Source: Drechmeria coniospora (Eukaryota > Ascomycota > Sordariomycetes > Hypocreales > Ophiocordycipitaceae). Taken from it: DNA of 64,000 nt. The first letter of the stretch is position 1. Every line of letters starts with the position of its first letter. Both the position numbers and the translations under genes were made by a program. This document shows, piece by piece, positions 44,014 through 57,142 of this stretch. The stretch covers positions 9,521,222-9,585,221 of the forward strand of contig NC_054390.1 in the NCBI RefSeq assembly GCF_001625195.1. The letters are read 5' to 3'. The notes beneath the pieces were generated by a model. It did no database searches and had not been told where the DNA came from. It was given only the letters and a program-made list of their open reading frames with translations.

Positions 44014-46455
44014 CCGCCCAGCCGCCGCGTGTCGTCTAGCTCATGCCAACGGCTGTGTTGACTTTGTCACTGTTTGACTGCCATCTGTGTCTCACAGCGA
44101 GCCGAACACACTCCACACTTTCTAGGTCTTGCATCTCTGGCAGCGACGCCGTCGTGCAATGCTCTCCAACCCGTGGCCAAAGCACCAGCGCCGACGTCGG
44201 TCCATCCTCCTTCAGCTGAGCACCTTCTCGACGCCCCAGCTTTGGCCAAACAAGAGGCAATGGTGCGTATTCGGTACGGTATTCATCTCCGTCGCATATC
44301 GTCGTCGCCTATTTTTTTTTCATCCGCCTCTGAATCATACGCCAGGGATCAGGGTTCCAAGGCACAAGGCGGCACGGACGGAAGATGTTACGCTCGCGGG
44401 CCAAAGGTCAACGGCCCACGGCAGACGTGGGCTCATTGGCATCGAGCCTAGGATGGACCGCACCGGCTTGAAGACGATGAATTTGATCCTCTTCCGGGCT
44501 CCTAGTCGATGTCGGAGCAGGGCGGGCAAGTTCATTCGTCTTGTTGTCCTTGGAGGGGGTACGGGGATGAGACTGCATGCACGTCTCGCCGGCAGGACGA
44601 GAGATGAAGAGCGGGGAGGTGGTAGAGGAGGAGAGGGGTTTGTCGTGGAGTCGGTCAACGAAAACAAGGTCAGAAGGCGGTGAAGATTCGCATCCGCTGG
44701 CCCATCTGAAACCAAGACAAGCTGCTGGAAGCGACAGTCTGGCCTGTAGGCTGTGGGTAGCTGTCCATTTCCGCGGCTGCAAGAGTCGCAGAGACCTACC
44801 TGGACAACGAATCGCACTCGCTGCAGTCATCGCCCACCCACAATCACACCTGCGCCCGTTGGATTCTGCCTTGGGAGCCTGCACTGTGCTGCAACTTTCT
44901 CCCCCTCACATTGCCAGCTTGACTATGCAGGCCCGCCGATCCGCTTCCCGCTTCCTCCAAATGAAGGCATATGCCGTTCAATTTTTGTGCGACCGACGGA
45001 GGCGGGGGCCGGAAACGTTGATACACTCACCTCCACTTGTCCTTGTACCCGAGAATTACGTACCGGCACTGACAGGCACACCACACCGCTACTCGTTTGC
45101 ATGGTACTCTACTATTAATGGCAATGCCTTGCTAGACAGCCGGCTAGTATTCGCTCACTTGCGTGCAAGTGTGCCTCTGTCTCGTTCTGAGCCGCATCCA
45201 AGTGTAGATTTGCATGTAAACATGATGATACGGAAATCAGCCTGCTGAATGGCTGACCTATTTTGGCCACTTTGGTGCCGCTGACCATTTGCGTCGTTCC
45301 CATCCGTCGATTTTCAGCTGCCGGCCAACGGTTGGCTTTCACACCCGCTTCCATCGTTCTATATATATCTTTTGGGCCATTTCTGTCTGTTTGCTGTGCA
45401 CACATCGATCGTCATCACAGGCGTGCACGTACGCATGCATGCATGCATTCTCTCTGCTCAAATGGGTGCACCCACATGCAATGCATTGTTTGTCTGAGCC
45501 GCACATGGACACCTGCACGTATTGATGACGGAAAATTTGATCGAGTATAGTACTTGTGTAATTGCAGATGCACGAGCACGTAATGCTCTCTAGTAGATAC
45601 ATGGCAGGTCATCGTCGGTCCAGAAAGGTCTCACGTGCCCGCCTCTCGAGCCCGACGCCAGCAGTGCTGTTTTCCTTGCATGGCGTCTCAGACACGCAGA
45701 AGGCTCGAGAGGGAAACGCGCCAGAGGGAAACGCCACCGATCGATCCTTGGCCAGCGGGTAAGTGACAGAAACGGAGGGCAGGAAAGCAAAGGTTTTTGT
45801 TGTGAAGAAAATCATCTCTTGGTGGAGGAGTTTGCGGACCTTGCGAATCGTCGCCGAGCGACAAGTGCGATACAAGGCAATGATCCAAACTCTCCCAGGG
45901 TCAGTCCCGCCTCCCCATGTCCAAGGAAAACGCACACTGTATGATCCTCCCAACCGCAGCCGATCCGGACGACATCGGGACGGACGGGGGGTGGATGAAT
46001 GAATACAGGCGGGTGGTATAACAATATGATGTGACTGCAGGGGGGCAAAAAGCAAAAAAAAAAACGCAGCAAACGATCAGACTCCCAGACTCCCAGTCGA
46101 GTGGAGAGTCAGTTCCCAACATGTCAACTTTTTTTTGCATCAGCATTGACCACCCAGATACTCCATCGAGATATGTCCCATCATCGTCGGCCAGACCAAT
46201 ATGCTTTCGTCGCCAGGGAAAATCAAAGGATGCGGAACCAAATCTTCAGCGCTGCCGGCCCCGCTAACTTTTTTTGTAAAAACAATCCGTCACCCGTCCA
46301 TGGGTACCGATGCTCGAATGAATGAATGTGCGTACGTTTTCTGTCGGTGACGCTCCCGAGTCGTGCGTCGCCTTTGACGTTCCGTCCCGGCCGTTCGACG
46401 GTCGACTTCGTGTCGTGTATTGCGTAATCATGCAGTCGTAAATCCAAGTCACGCG
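44014..46455. other. Intergenic region between URM1 and C2H2 gene 3' ends
   Basis: 2.4 kb between two converging genes. Several open frames of 100-220 codons overlap on both strands, with Arg/Ser/Pro-rich composition and no recognised domain. A CATG alternation occurs at about 45433-45449. No gene called. Confidence 0.55.
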
Positions 46456-48070
46456 TCAATACAGGCGATCGGCGAAGCCCATCTGCCGCGAGTGCACATC
46501 CTCGTAGAGCATTCCCGGTGCGGCGACGTGATCGGGGTGCTGGTCGAACATGGCATAGCCGCCCGCTGCGTGGTGGCGGCCGATGCTGGGCATGCCGCCG
46601 TTGGCCTGTCCGGGAACGTACGTCTGCGCCTGCGCGGGCATCGGGAGGTGCGGGAAGGCCAGGGATGCGTTCGGGTTGTGGTCGGCGGCCTTTGATTTCG
46701 GCGCGACGGTGCGGGCCTTGCCACGACCCTTGATGCCCTTGTTGCTGTTCTTGTAGTGTGCCTTGAAGTAGTCGAACAGCTCTTGGTGCTCTTCGGGGAC
46801 CTCGCCGAGGCGGGCAAACTTGACGAACATGTTGGTGAGCTTTTGGAGCGTGTCCTTGTGGAAGTTGTTCTGATGCGTCTGCGAGTCGGTCAGCGACGGC
46901 GAGAGAAGCGAGCACACACACACGGACTGGCGCACCTTCATGTTTCCAAGCTGCGAAAAGGTCTTGTTGCAGTCGTCGAGTCTGCAGACGAAAGGCTTGA
47001 GACCCTTGTGCGTCTCCTCGTGGGATCGGACGTTGCCGCGCTGCGCGAACAGCTTGCCGCAGATGCTGCAGGAATACGGCTTCTCCCCGGTGTGGCGGCG
47101 CATGTGAGTCTGGACGTCTGGGGTCAGCGTCGGACGATAGAAGGAGCGGACGGACCGTCGTACCTTGAGATTGCCGCGTTGAGAGAATGTGAGACCACAG
47201 TTGTCCTTTGTGCAGACCTGGCGTCTGTCAGCGACACGGTTCGCGGGCGCTCGGGGCGGGGAGCTTGTCACGACTCACGTAGGGCTTGTGGCCGGTGTGC
47301 GTCCGGCGATGGATGTCGAGATGCGTCTTCTGAACGAAGCGCTTGGTGCAGTTGGGCCCGTCGCACACCCACTTCTTCTTCAGCTTCGTCTCCGTCATGC
47401 CGGGCGTCGACGGCTGCGCGTGGCTCGCGGGGCTCTGAGGTCCCGAGCCGGCCTCTGCGCTCGGCGTCTGGGCCGGCGTGAGGGTCTGGGCCGCCGCCGC
47501 CTCGTCCTCGTCCGACTTCTGGATGGCCTTCATGAGCTCGTCGACTTCCGTTTCAAAGTTGACCCTGTCGGCGGGGTCGATGGTCTCGTTGTAGGTGATG
47601 GTCTTGGCGGCGCACGGGTTCGAGGCGACGGAGCGGTTGCTCGTCGACGCCAGGGAATCGCTCCGGGCCGACGGCGACTGGAGCCGGCTGCCGTTGAGCT
47701 GCCTCGAGCCGCGGCGAAAGGGCATGCCGCGGGAGGGGTTGACGTCCGAGGCCAGCATGCGCGGGGCCTCCTGCTTGTACGGGGAGCCGATGGGCGTGGC
47801 CGGCGGCGGGCTCTGGTAGGGGACGTAGGCGAACGGCTGCTGGTGGTGATACTGCGGCGGCGCCAGCGCCGTCATGGGCCCGGAGCCGTACTGGGGAGCC
47901 ACGACGTACTGAGGGGCCACGGGCCGCTGCATGTGCGTCGTCGGCGGCGGCGGCGGGCGAGAGTCGTAGGGCATGAAGGCGGGATGGTCCATCATGGTGA
48001 AGTCGTGAGGAAGCTGCTGGGGCCATCGTCCCCAGTTCGGGGGCGCCGCCGGGGAAGCCGTGAGAGCCAT
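46456..48070 (-). CDS. C2H2 zinc finger transcription factor, Azf1-like
   Basis: 480 residues from four exons: 48070-47279, 47217-47164, 47109-46936, 46878-46456 (introns 61, 54 and 57 bp). The N-terminal about 230 residues are Pro/Gln/Ser-rich, activation-like, and contain DFTMMDHPAFMPYDSRP. Four tandem fingers follow: Cys236/241-His254/258, Cys266/271-His284/288, Cys296/299-His312/316, Cys324/329-His342/347, joined by TGHKPY, TGEKPY and KGLKPF linkers. After the fingers come HKDTLQKLTNMFVKF and a region ending GFADRLY. The FSQRGNLK / FAQRGNVR / FSQLGNMK finger set resembles the fungal Azf1-type C2H2 family. Targets are unknown here. A reading frame open upstream of 48070 is low-complexity and not used. 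Confidence 0.88.
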
Positions 48071-50039
48071 CTTGTCGGTGGTGGTCGGTGCCGGCACGGA
48101 AGCAAGACTGACAAGAAAAGAATGATGTGGTTGAATAGATGGGGAGGCACGGGCGTCGAGGGGGGGGGACGCGGACCGTGATCTTAAGGGCCTTGGTTTG
48201 GTGGGGGGAGTGGGAGGTTCAAGGTGGATGAATGGATGGATGGGAAGCGAAGTGATCGAGACAGTCGATGGGAAGATCCGATCAAGGGAGGAACGGTTGG
48301 TATATATGTGAAAAAGAAAACCGAGGGGCTCGGAGGGTGGTGGGAGGCGAGAGGCAAGGCAGGCAAGGTAGGTTGGCAGGCAGGCTAGGCCATGCAATCG
48401 AGGTCGGAGGTCCGGGGGAGCGCAAACGAGCACAGGCAGACGGACGGGGACGGGTGTAAGTCGACAGGCACCGCAGGTGTATAGTAAGTAGGTCGCCGGT
48501 ACGAGCACTCGCTCGAGCACGCAGTCCTCCCCTATATCCAGCGTAAGTAATACTGCACATGCAAGCACGAACAGGGCCGGGGCGGTAGCCAATCGTCCGG
48601 GACTGGGTCCAACGATCTTGGCTCCAAGCACGCTTGCATTAGGGACTCGTAATTGATCCAGGACTGGTCTCGACACCCCGGCCCCGGACAAGGACATGAG
48701 GAAAGTGGACGGTCCAGGAGCACGGAGTACATGCGGATGGCCGTTTGACGGGGGAGGGGGGGGATGCACAGACACACAGACACACAGGCTCGCTCGCCCA
48801 CACACTCCGGCCGTGGGGAAGGAAAGCTGAGGGACGAGACGGGTGGCAGGGGTGCCAGACTGGTCCCGAAAGGAGCAAGGCGACTGACGGCTAGCATGGT
48901 TGGATGTGGAAACCGGGTCGACGCGAGGTCCGTGGTGGAGGAGAGGGGGTGAGGTGAGGGCCGTGGCTGGAGCCGGGCCATGAGCGGTTCAGCCGGCGGG
49001 TGGAGCATCAGCCATGACTCCAAGGCGCCAGGGCCCAGGCATCCCAAGATGAAGGCGGCACTTTGGACGTGTCACGAGCACGCGGCTCGATCGACTCCCC
49101 CATTGCCGGCGGCGCGGCGAGGTCGTTGGGCGGGTGCTCACCCCCCCCCCCCCCCCCCGCGTGGGTGGTGCATCTCGCGACGACGAGCGTGGCAGCCGGC
49201 GGGCCAGCAGCGTCGACGGCGTGCTCATTGTCGTGCTCATTGTCGTGTTACTCGTGCTCATTTTCGTGCTCGTACTGGCACCTACTGGTACGGCGAGGTC
49301 AGCCGCGCACCGTAGGGAGGAGGGAGCGTCCGCCTCGGCCTCCGGGCTCGCGTGCTGGACTGCCGATGGGCACGGATGGGCGGTGCTCGCTCGCCGAGTC
49401 GGCCTGCGGACGGCGCGCTCAGTCATGGCCGACGGGGCCATGCTTGGAGATTGGTCGAGTAAGACATTTCGAAGCGTTGAGCCGGCGACGACAGGGCAAC
49501 GGCAGCCAACCAGGAGCACACTCCGGCGAGTGCCTCCGCCGCCACAACGTCGAGGCTGAGCCGGCTGGGGGGGAGCGGAGATGCAGGAGACGGAGGCGGC
49601 ATCGGCGAGAGGCCGCTGGAGGGTGCCAGGCATCGTTTGGGTGCCAGGCATCGTTTGGGCCAGACATCGTTTGGGTGCCATCGGGTCGGGTCCAGGACAC
49701 GGCGCGGCGGCGAGCATCCGTGTTACTTTCCCGCCTCTCGACGGATGGATGGACGAGCTCGATGATTGCGAGCTCGAACGGGAGCAGCAGGGAGGGAGGG
49801 TGGTGTCGGCGGCCGGTCGGGGTGGTGCCAGCAGGTTGGGGCGAGGATGGATGGGGTGGCAGGCTGGAGCTGGAGCGATGGCCTCTCGAAGCTACGAGCA
49901 CTAGCTGCTGCAGCTCGTTTGTCCCTTCATCCTTCCGGACGGAGACCCGTCACGGCGCAGCACTGACCCGAGGCGTCTCCCTAGTGACGGCCGATTCCCA
50001 CCAGGCGGGGGGGGGGGGTAACCTGTAAAAAGTACGAGT

Positions 50040-50225
50040 ACACCTACAGTACTGTGCCTACTTGTACCTACAGTACTGTACCTACACCTACAGTACTGTG
50101 CCTACTTGTACCTACAGTACTGTACCTACACCTACTGTGCCTACTTGTACCTACAGTACTGTACCTACACCTACACCTACAGTACTGTGCCTACTTATAC
50201 CTACAGTACTGTGCCTACTCACACA
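50040..50225. repeat. CTACAGTACTGTGCCTACTTGTAC-type tandem array
   Basis: Irregular repeats of CCTACAGTACTGT joined by GCCTACTTGTA or ACCTACA. The core CAGTACTG is palindromic. Intergenic. Confidence 0.85.
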
Positions 50226-51219
50226 CCTACTGCGCACTTGCACTTGCCTTGTACGTTGTTGTACAAGTGCGGTACCTGTACCTGTCAGGCACGAGCCTGT
50301 ACCTGTCAGGTACGAGCACGGAGTACCTGGATATGAATGTATACCAGTCGGCACCAGCAGCAACCTAACGTCAGCCAGGGACTCACGGGCATGTACCGGC
50401 CTGGAAGTGTGCGAGCACTCCTGTTGCTGTGCTGCCGTGCTGGACATGTATTTCACATGTACGACTGCGAGGCCACTTGCGCACAGCTGCGCATGGACGA
50501 GCACAAGGACGTACTTGTAGCCGTTCTAGGGATTCCTGAACGGAGTGCTGTGGTTGTACTCGCATGTAGGTGTAGTTGTACAGTATTACAGTACTTACTC
50601 CGTACACCTACAACACAAGTACCTATGCAAGTACAGTACATGTACAGTACTTGCAGCAGGAGCTGGTGGTGGGTACCTCACTAGCACCTCCTCTCCCGGC
50701 GGGCTTCGGATAGGCTAGGTCTGCTGCCGCGCCCGCGCTAACCGGTCTGGCGGGGCCCGTGGACGACGAGACGTCTGGCCGCAGGCTCGTCAATGCCGTC
50801 AGTCTGTGCGGTGCGTCCAGCCCGCTGCTTCCTCCGCTCGCCGAATGGACTCTCGAGGCAGGTACGAGGCAGGTACGGTACCTCGCGCACGTACTTTGGC
50901 AGCCCACGCACGCTGACTTGTCGCTCCAGCGCACATGCACAGTATTACTCCGCATGCACGGCATACGGTACGTAGCACGCAGTGGCATGCATCGTGTGCC
51001 AATTTCCGTCGTTCCTCAGGCCCTCGCACCGGCCATCCTTTGTGCCGAAGGCTCCCGGCACACCTGCGAGTTTGATTGCCGCAGGCGTCCCCAGCGGTTT
51101 GCTACGAATTTGGGGTTTGGGGCAAGATACGGCATACGGCATAGGCCCTCTGCCCTCACAGTGCTCGTGCAAGCACCGTACTGTCCGATATGAGCAAGCA
51201 AGCGTTCACGTGCTAGCGG

Positions 51220-51252
51220 ATGCATCGCGGGTGTCGATGGGCGGAGCATCTG
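51220..51252 (+). repeat. 33-bp dispersed repeat, copy 1
   Basis: Perfectly matches 58806-58838 over 33 bases, starting ATGCATCGCGGGTGTCGATG. Flanks on both sides differ. Confidence 0.9.
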
Positions 51253-51592
51253 ACTGGCACCTGCCTGGCTCGCTTACAACATCGGTTGGCTCTCAGGACC
51301 ACACGGGGCCCAAGCGTCGCCCTTTTCGCACATGCAGTTGCAAGTACGCCGTACGTACTCCGTAGGAAGCTTGTCAAGCTGGTACCTTTTTCGCCATGTA
51401 CTTGCACACGCACTTGCGGGTGTGTGCGTGCAGTTGTACACCTACTTTGCAGATGTATTTTTACTAGGTATTTACGCAGGCACGTACGAACATGTGCGAG
51501 TGCGAAAATGTAGGTACGTATGGGTACTAGGTACGTAATGCTCAGTGCTCAAACTACCTAGTACTCCTAGTAGGTACAGCTGCACCTGTACG

Positions 51593-51690
51593 TAAAATAG
51601 GAGCACACGTAACATAGGAGCACTCGTAAAACAGGAGCACAAGTAAAATAGGAGCACTCGTAAAATAGGAGCACAAGTAAAATATGAGCA
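51593..51690. repeat. 17-bp tandem array (GTAAAATAGGAGCACTC)
   Basis: About six copies of GTAAAATAGGAGCAC followed by two variable bases (AC, TC or AA). Intergenic. Confidence 0.88.
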
Positions 51691-53980
51691 CTGTAATAAC
51701 CATCATCGATGCCTGTCCGTTCATACAAGCACTCGATCATCGGCAAGCCTCGTTTGCCGTCCTCCCCAAGGCTCAATCGGGAGTTGACATTCGAGCCCCG
51801 ACGCTCGTGGCCAAACCCCTCCACCATGAGGAGCTGCTCTCGCCGTCTCTTCCCCGCCTGCCACGAACCGTCCGCCGACGCCGAGGGAGACACGCATGAG
51901 GGGAAGCGCTGTGCCAGGGGCTCCGACGACGACAGACCCAAGCCACGCACTCCACAGCCTTGCCGGCTCCCTTGCTTGGAGCTTGCCACGTCAAAGCGCA
52001 TCTCGGCCGCCAAAGAGGCTAGACGGCCCTGCCGTTTCCCTCGGAGGATGCAAACGACGGTCGGGCTGCGACGGAGCGTTGCCGCACGAGGCGGCCGACG
52101 GCCATGTTCGCGGTCCAGTTTCGCGGCTCCTTCTGCCGGCAACCAAGGACGCTGCGAGGCTCCTCGTCTCGACGCGAGCCTGCGTTGCCGTACGCCGCGC
52201 AGGCCGGGGCGGCGACGGAGCGATCAGCCCGAGACCGGCTCTTGGTGCGGTGCGGTCCACCCTCGCTCGCTGGCGTCGTCTTGGTGAGACCATTTGCCCC
52301 GGCCAAATCAAAGGCGGGCGACGACGATGGTCGATTGCGGTGGCGTGCAGAGTATTATTAGCCGCTTACGCCAGGCCACGGCCAGGCCAGGGTGGGCACA
52401 AAGGTGCTGCTGGTAATGGCTCGACTCCAGCAGGGACCGGTCTCTGCCGATTGGCACCGCGCAGGTGGCTCGCTCAGCGCATCGTCGGCCCAGAACAAGG
52501 CGAAACCAAGATCGAATCGTGCTCGACCGGCCGGTGGCGAGCTTGTTCCAAAGCGGACGACGCGAGCAGGCACCACACAGTTGCGGAGAGGAGAGACGGT
52601 CCGCCAATTTCGGCACGATTCCTTGAATCGTCCTCTTCCCGCGTCGCCCGTGTTGCTTGGACGGCACACGCCCACGTCGGTTTCGCCTCCGTCCGGCGTG
52701 CTGCTCACAACAGCCGTAGGCACGACCATTCGACGGCACGGGTACCTGCCACGAGTTGCTTGGCGCATGCGTCGACGACATCCACCGTCAAGGCGAACTT
52801 GCTGTAGGCACATGGGCTCCGTGCTCCGCACAGCACTCCGTATGCAGGTGTCCTGTTCCGTGACATCTGACACATGTGACAGGTTTCTGGTGAACCGGAG
52901 GTTGACGTGGGAGTACGTACTTTGCAGTGGGAGGAGCAGATGTTTATTACTAGGTACCTGTTTTACAGTACGTATGGGTAGCTGCTAGGTACGTATTGCA
53001 AGTAATAATTCGGAGTGTTTGTATTAGTAATTACAGCAACTGTACCGTACATGTACTCCCACGCAAGTACATGCATGCACATTACTTGGTAGGTACTTGC
53101 TTGCAGACGCACCCGCACCTGGGTCTCCGTTGTTTCGGTCAAGCTTCTCCGGCGCAGTGTCATGATGCAACGGAACGGAGTCACTTGCCAACGCCTCGAA
53201 CGAGCGGGTCGCAGGCGACGGCGGCGACGGCGAGAGGTGGGGGGGGGGGGGGGGGGGCAGGCTGGCACCGGCCGCCCTCTCGCCAAGTGCCATGATGCGC
53301 GTGCGCGTCTTCTCTCTGCCGACGCCTGCGCGATCGGCCTTGGGCCCGACGAGGCCCGCGGTCTCCGCCGGGGCAGCCAACCGCATGGGCGGCCGCAGCA
53401 AGGGCCGCAGGAGAGCGGCATGAAGACGCAAGGGATGGATTTCAGGCAATGCAGACGGGGGGTCGACGGGAGAAATGGCCGGTTAGCCGTTGCTCGAGCG
53501 GACTGGCCGTCAGACTGCCGCCTGCATCGAGTGCATCTTCTAGCAGCATACGTGTACTTGCAGTCCGTACTGTATCTGCAAGCAAGTAATTGCCCAGTAC
53601 TTGGCCTAGTACCTCTGCAAGTCCCTAGGCTCCTACGGAGCACTGCGCTCACTGGTGGTGCACGGCACCTCTCTCGCCGCGGATGCGCAGTTGCAAGTAC
53701 ATGTCCGATGCGTACGGAGTACTTGTGCCGTAGGGGTGTACCAAGGTGCTAGGTAGATTCAAAAGTACCGTGCTGTAGAGTACTAGGTGTGTGCAAGTGC
53801 GTGAGTACTAGTAAGCACGTAGGTGTACGGTACCTAGTACTGCAAGTCGTTGCAAGCGAGTCCCCCGTGCAGCTACTGTGCAGCAGATGTAGCTGTACAC
53901 GAGAGCCTTGTAGCATTGAACCTCGACCCGGGTCTGGCGCGCTGGCTAGTGTGCATGGGTGGTGCCAGGTGGGCGGGCGT

Positions 53981-54055
53981 GGGACGGCGGGCACTGGGAC
54001 GGCGGGCACTGGGGCGGCGGGCACTGGGGCGGCGGGCACTGGGGCGGCGGGCACG
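53981..54055. repeat. 15-bp tandem array (GGGACGGCGGGCACT)
   Basis: Five units; the first two read GGGACGGCGGGCACT and the others GGGGCGGCGGGCACT. The period keeps a frame open on both strands, which explains the repetitive peptides there. Confidence 0.9.
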
Positions 54056-54710
54056 GATCGCCTGGTGGGTTGTGTTTCAGCAATTCGTGCGCCGCGGGGG
54101 GCGTGCGGTGGGAGCTCGGACGAAGCGGACGCGGCGGACGGACGGCTGTCGAGAGTGCGCATCTCGCAATGGCCCGGGCAGAGGTCCAATCAGCCATGGC
54201 CGATGCCCTACCGACACCCATGGCCGCGGCCCTTTCTTTCTTTTCGTGCCGCCAGACGATCTGCCTTCCCCAGATGCCGGAACTATTTCTGTCTCGCCTC
54301 GACCAAAAAGCACTTTTCAGGGGCACCCATCTTGGACCCTTTACGTCCCCCGGAGCCTAGTCCGCGAACGGGTCGTCCGCATCAATCGTCGGCTGCCTCA
54401 CGGCAACGCTCGCGGCGAGTGACGATGGCGAGCTTGCGTTGCGGCCCGCTTCGACCGCACGGGTGAGAGCCGATCCGGCCCCGGACAAAGAGTCGTGGGC
54501 CAGGGCCCCCCATGCGCGTGCGAGCAAGTACATGGTACAACTACTTGCATGCACTTGTTTAATGGTTACTTGTACTCTGTACTTGTTCCGTGCTGCAAGT
54601 AAGTACTCGTACTCGTACTGCATATCGTACAGTAATTACATGTACTCTCTGGTTGTACAGTAACGCAAGTAGGCGACCTCTGTACGGTAATGGCTGTATT
54701 AATTACTTGC

Positions 54711-54867
54711 TTACACCTACGCTGCACGTGCACTCTCATGTCCCTGTCCGGTCCCCGGCCAAACACTCCGTACTGTAGTTGTAATTACCTGCCTACAGTA
54801 CTCCGTACACCTACACTGCACCTGCACTCTCATGTCCCTGTCCGGTCCCCGGCCAAATGCTCCGTTC
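54711..54867. repeat. 94-bp duplication containing CTCATGTCCCTGTCCGG
   Basis: Two direct copies, about 94 bp apart, of a segment from TACACCTACNCTGCAC through GTCCCCGGCCAAA. Both ends sit next to GTACTCCGTA-type words. Confidence 0.85.
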
Positions 54868-56902
54868 AAGTACGACTCTGTATTACTTGCTGGTAGGAAC
54901 CATCGGAGCGGCGCGGGGAGAAAAGGGCGATACGCACAGAGTACAAGCGAGCGAGCACTCCGTAGCCACCGAGGCAAACATGCAAGTGCCTGCAAGTACT
55001 GCAATTCCAGCACTCGGCACCCTGGGCGTCACCCACCACTCCATCGATGACACCTCGTGCCTCGCTGCCACTGCCAACATCGGACAGGTGCCGCAGGCAT
55101 GTACATGCAATGCACCCCCATGAGGGAATGTGTGAGCAAAGGAAGGTAGGAAGGAAGGAAGAAGGATGGAATGATGGACGGACAGGCGGTTGGCGGTTGC
55201 ATGGCGGAATCACGTGCCCGTCCGTATCATTAGGGCCATGCAATTTCACCCACTCCCAATTACCTGGGTCGGCTGCGGCGTCGCATCCTGCCGGCACGGG
55301 GCCGTCGCGGCGGTTGCCGAGGAGGCATTCTCCGTCTCGTACGAGGCGAGGCGAGCAGGCGTCGTGTGCTGCGGGTGAAGTGCTCTGTAAAAGTACGTGC
55401 ACTCGCCCGCGCCTACTTGCATGAACGCTCACTTGCACTCGCAGCAGGCACCGTACACCTATCCGGCACGAACAGTACAGCCATATATATGCATGCACTT
55501 GCCTGACGGCAACCGTTTCCTCGTGAGTGCACAGATTACTCCGTACTCGTGGGCACGAGGAACAGCCATCGTTCCATCCAGGACCGGTGCGCCGAGAAAA
55601 GGGTCTTTTCCGCTCTGCCGTCGTCATGTCTCAACCTGCTACCCCGTAGCCCCAGGAGACACAATTTGTCTCGCACCGGCCTGACGAGGCACGCACTCGG
55701 CACATGCGCATTCCTGAGCGCCTCTTTCGTTGCCTTGGCCATGGCGAGGTGGCAAGCCATTCGTGCGTCGAGGCCGGCGTACCGTCCACCTTGCCCTCTC
55801 GTAGGAGCAGCATGCAGCCGATGGCCACAATCCGTGCTTGCCAACAAGTGCTGCACGTCCACCCGCATGCTCGTATCCCGTCGACGCCTGCGAGAGCGCG
55901 CAAAACAGGTGGCAAGGCGCCATGACGGGTCGAACGGGGGATTGCTACGGGATAGAACCACCCTCGGAGGCATCAATGTGGGAAATATGATACGTCACCC
56001 CTCGTGCAGGTCAGGCGAACAACGCCGTGGCCATGCGACCTCGGGAAAACCGCCAAGCTTGCTCTCCGCACTGGCCTTGGACGCACTCCTACATGGGCAA
56101 GGACGTCGTGTGCGGTGCAGGGCATTTCGAGTACGTCGTTGGAAAGTGGCCTGCTCCCGACTCCCAGCTCGTTTCTTGTTCGCGGCGCCTCTCCGGATGG
56201 CAGGACTGCCCAGGCCACTGCGACGTAATGCCAACAGGCCATAGAAGTGTTAGCTAAGCATTAGTACTACTGCAATCCGTTCCTGGTGTTGTTGCTTGTA
56301 CCTGAGTCGCGGGAAAACGTAGCGCACAGCTACTGGCCGTGCATGTCCAGGTACTTGCTCCGTGCAGGTACTTGTATTATAGGGCACCTAGTAGCCAAAG
56401 CGGCACCAAAGCGGCAGAGTCCTAATGATTACTGCACTGCTCATGTACATGTGCGCTCGTGCTCGTACTCGTACTCCGTATTACTGTACGCTGCGCAAGT
56501 ATTTGTATGGAGTACTCGTGCCACTGCAACGCAGGTAAAGCCAGCGGACCATTACAGCGCGCTTGACAGGACCCATCCTCGTGTACCGAGCATTACTGTA
56601 CTGCACATGAGCATACCCAAGTATACTTGGGAATCGACTCCAACGTATTACTTGGACTCGGCTCCAACGTAGATGTACTCTGTATTCTCCTCCGTACAAG
56701 CAATAGTTGTAGGTCAAGCACGAGTACATGGACGATTATTTCGTCCTAGGTGCCTGGTACCAATGCCGAGCTACACTACCACCTCTAGTACCTAGTAGTA
56801 GTTACGACCTATAACTTCCCAGTACCAAGGCACCCACAAACCTTGGGTACAATTAGTGCATCTAGTACTCCGTCCCTTGGGCCTAGGCACTAGTTGTAGG
56901 CA

Positions 56903-56981
56903 CAGGGGGTGGCAAAAATGTCGATTCAATTTGTAGGAGTGGCACCACCAAAACTGAACCGTCACTTTTGTCAAGTGACTG
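56903..56981 (+). mobile_element. MITE-like element, copy C
   Basis: 79 bp, starting CAGGGGGTGGCAAAAATG and ending TTTTGTCAAGTGACTG; centre AGGAGTGGCACCACC. Instead of TA it has CA before and TG after, and the inverted symmetry continues outward (GTAGGCACAG against CTGTGCCTAC). Confidence 0.78.
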
Positions 56982-57074
56982 TGCCTACTACATACTAGGT
57001 AGTACCTACGACTAGGGCTCCTCCGTGCAGCACCATCACTGGAAACGACCTCGAGCATGGGCAGACGGTCGACC

Positions 57075-57142
57075 GCACCACCTGGGGACTCTCCGTCAAC
57101 GACGCTCTGCACCACCTGGGGACTCTCCGTCAACGACGCTCC
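57075..57142. repeat. 34-bp tandem duplication
   Basis: Two copies beginning GCACCACCTGGGGACTCTCC, identical but for a base near the end of the second. Confidence 0.85.

Noticed and set aside
44577..45248. 223-codon plus-strand frame downstream of URM1
   Set aside because: No domain, biased composition, overlaps minus-strand frames of similar length. Not supported as a gene.
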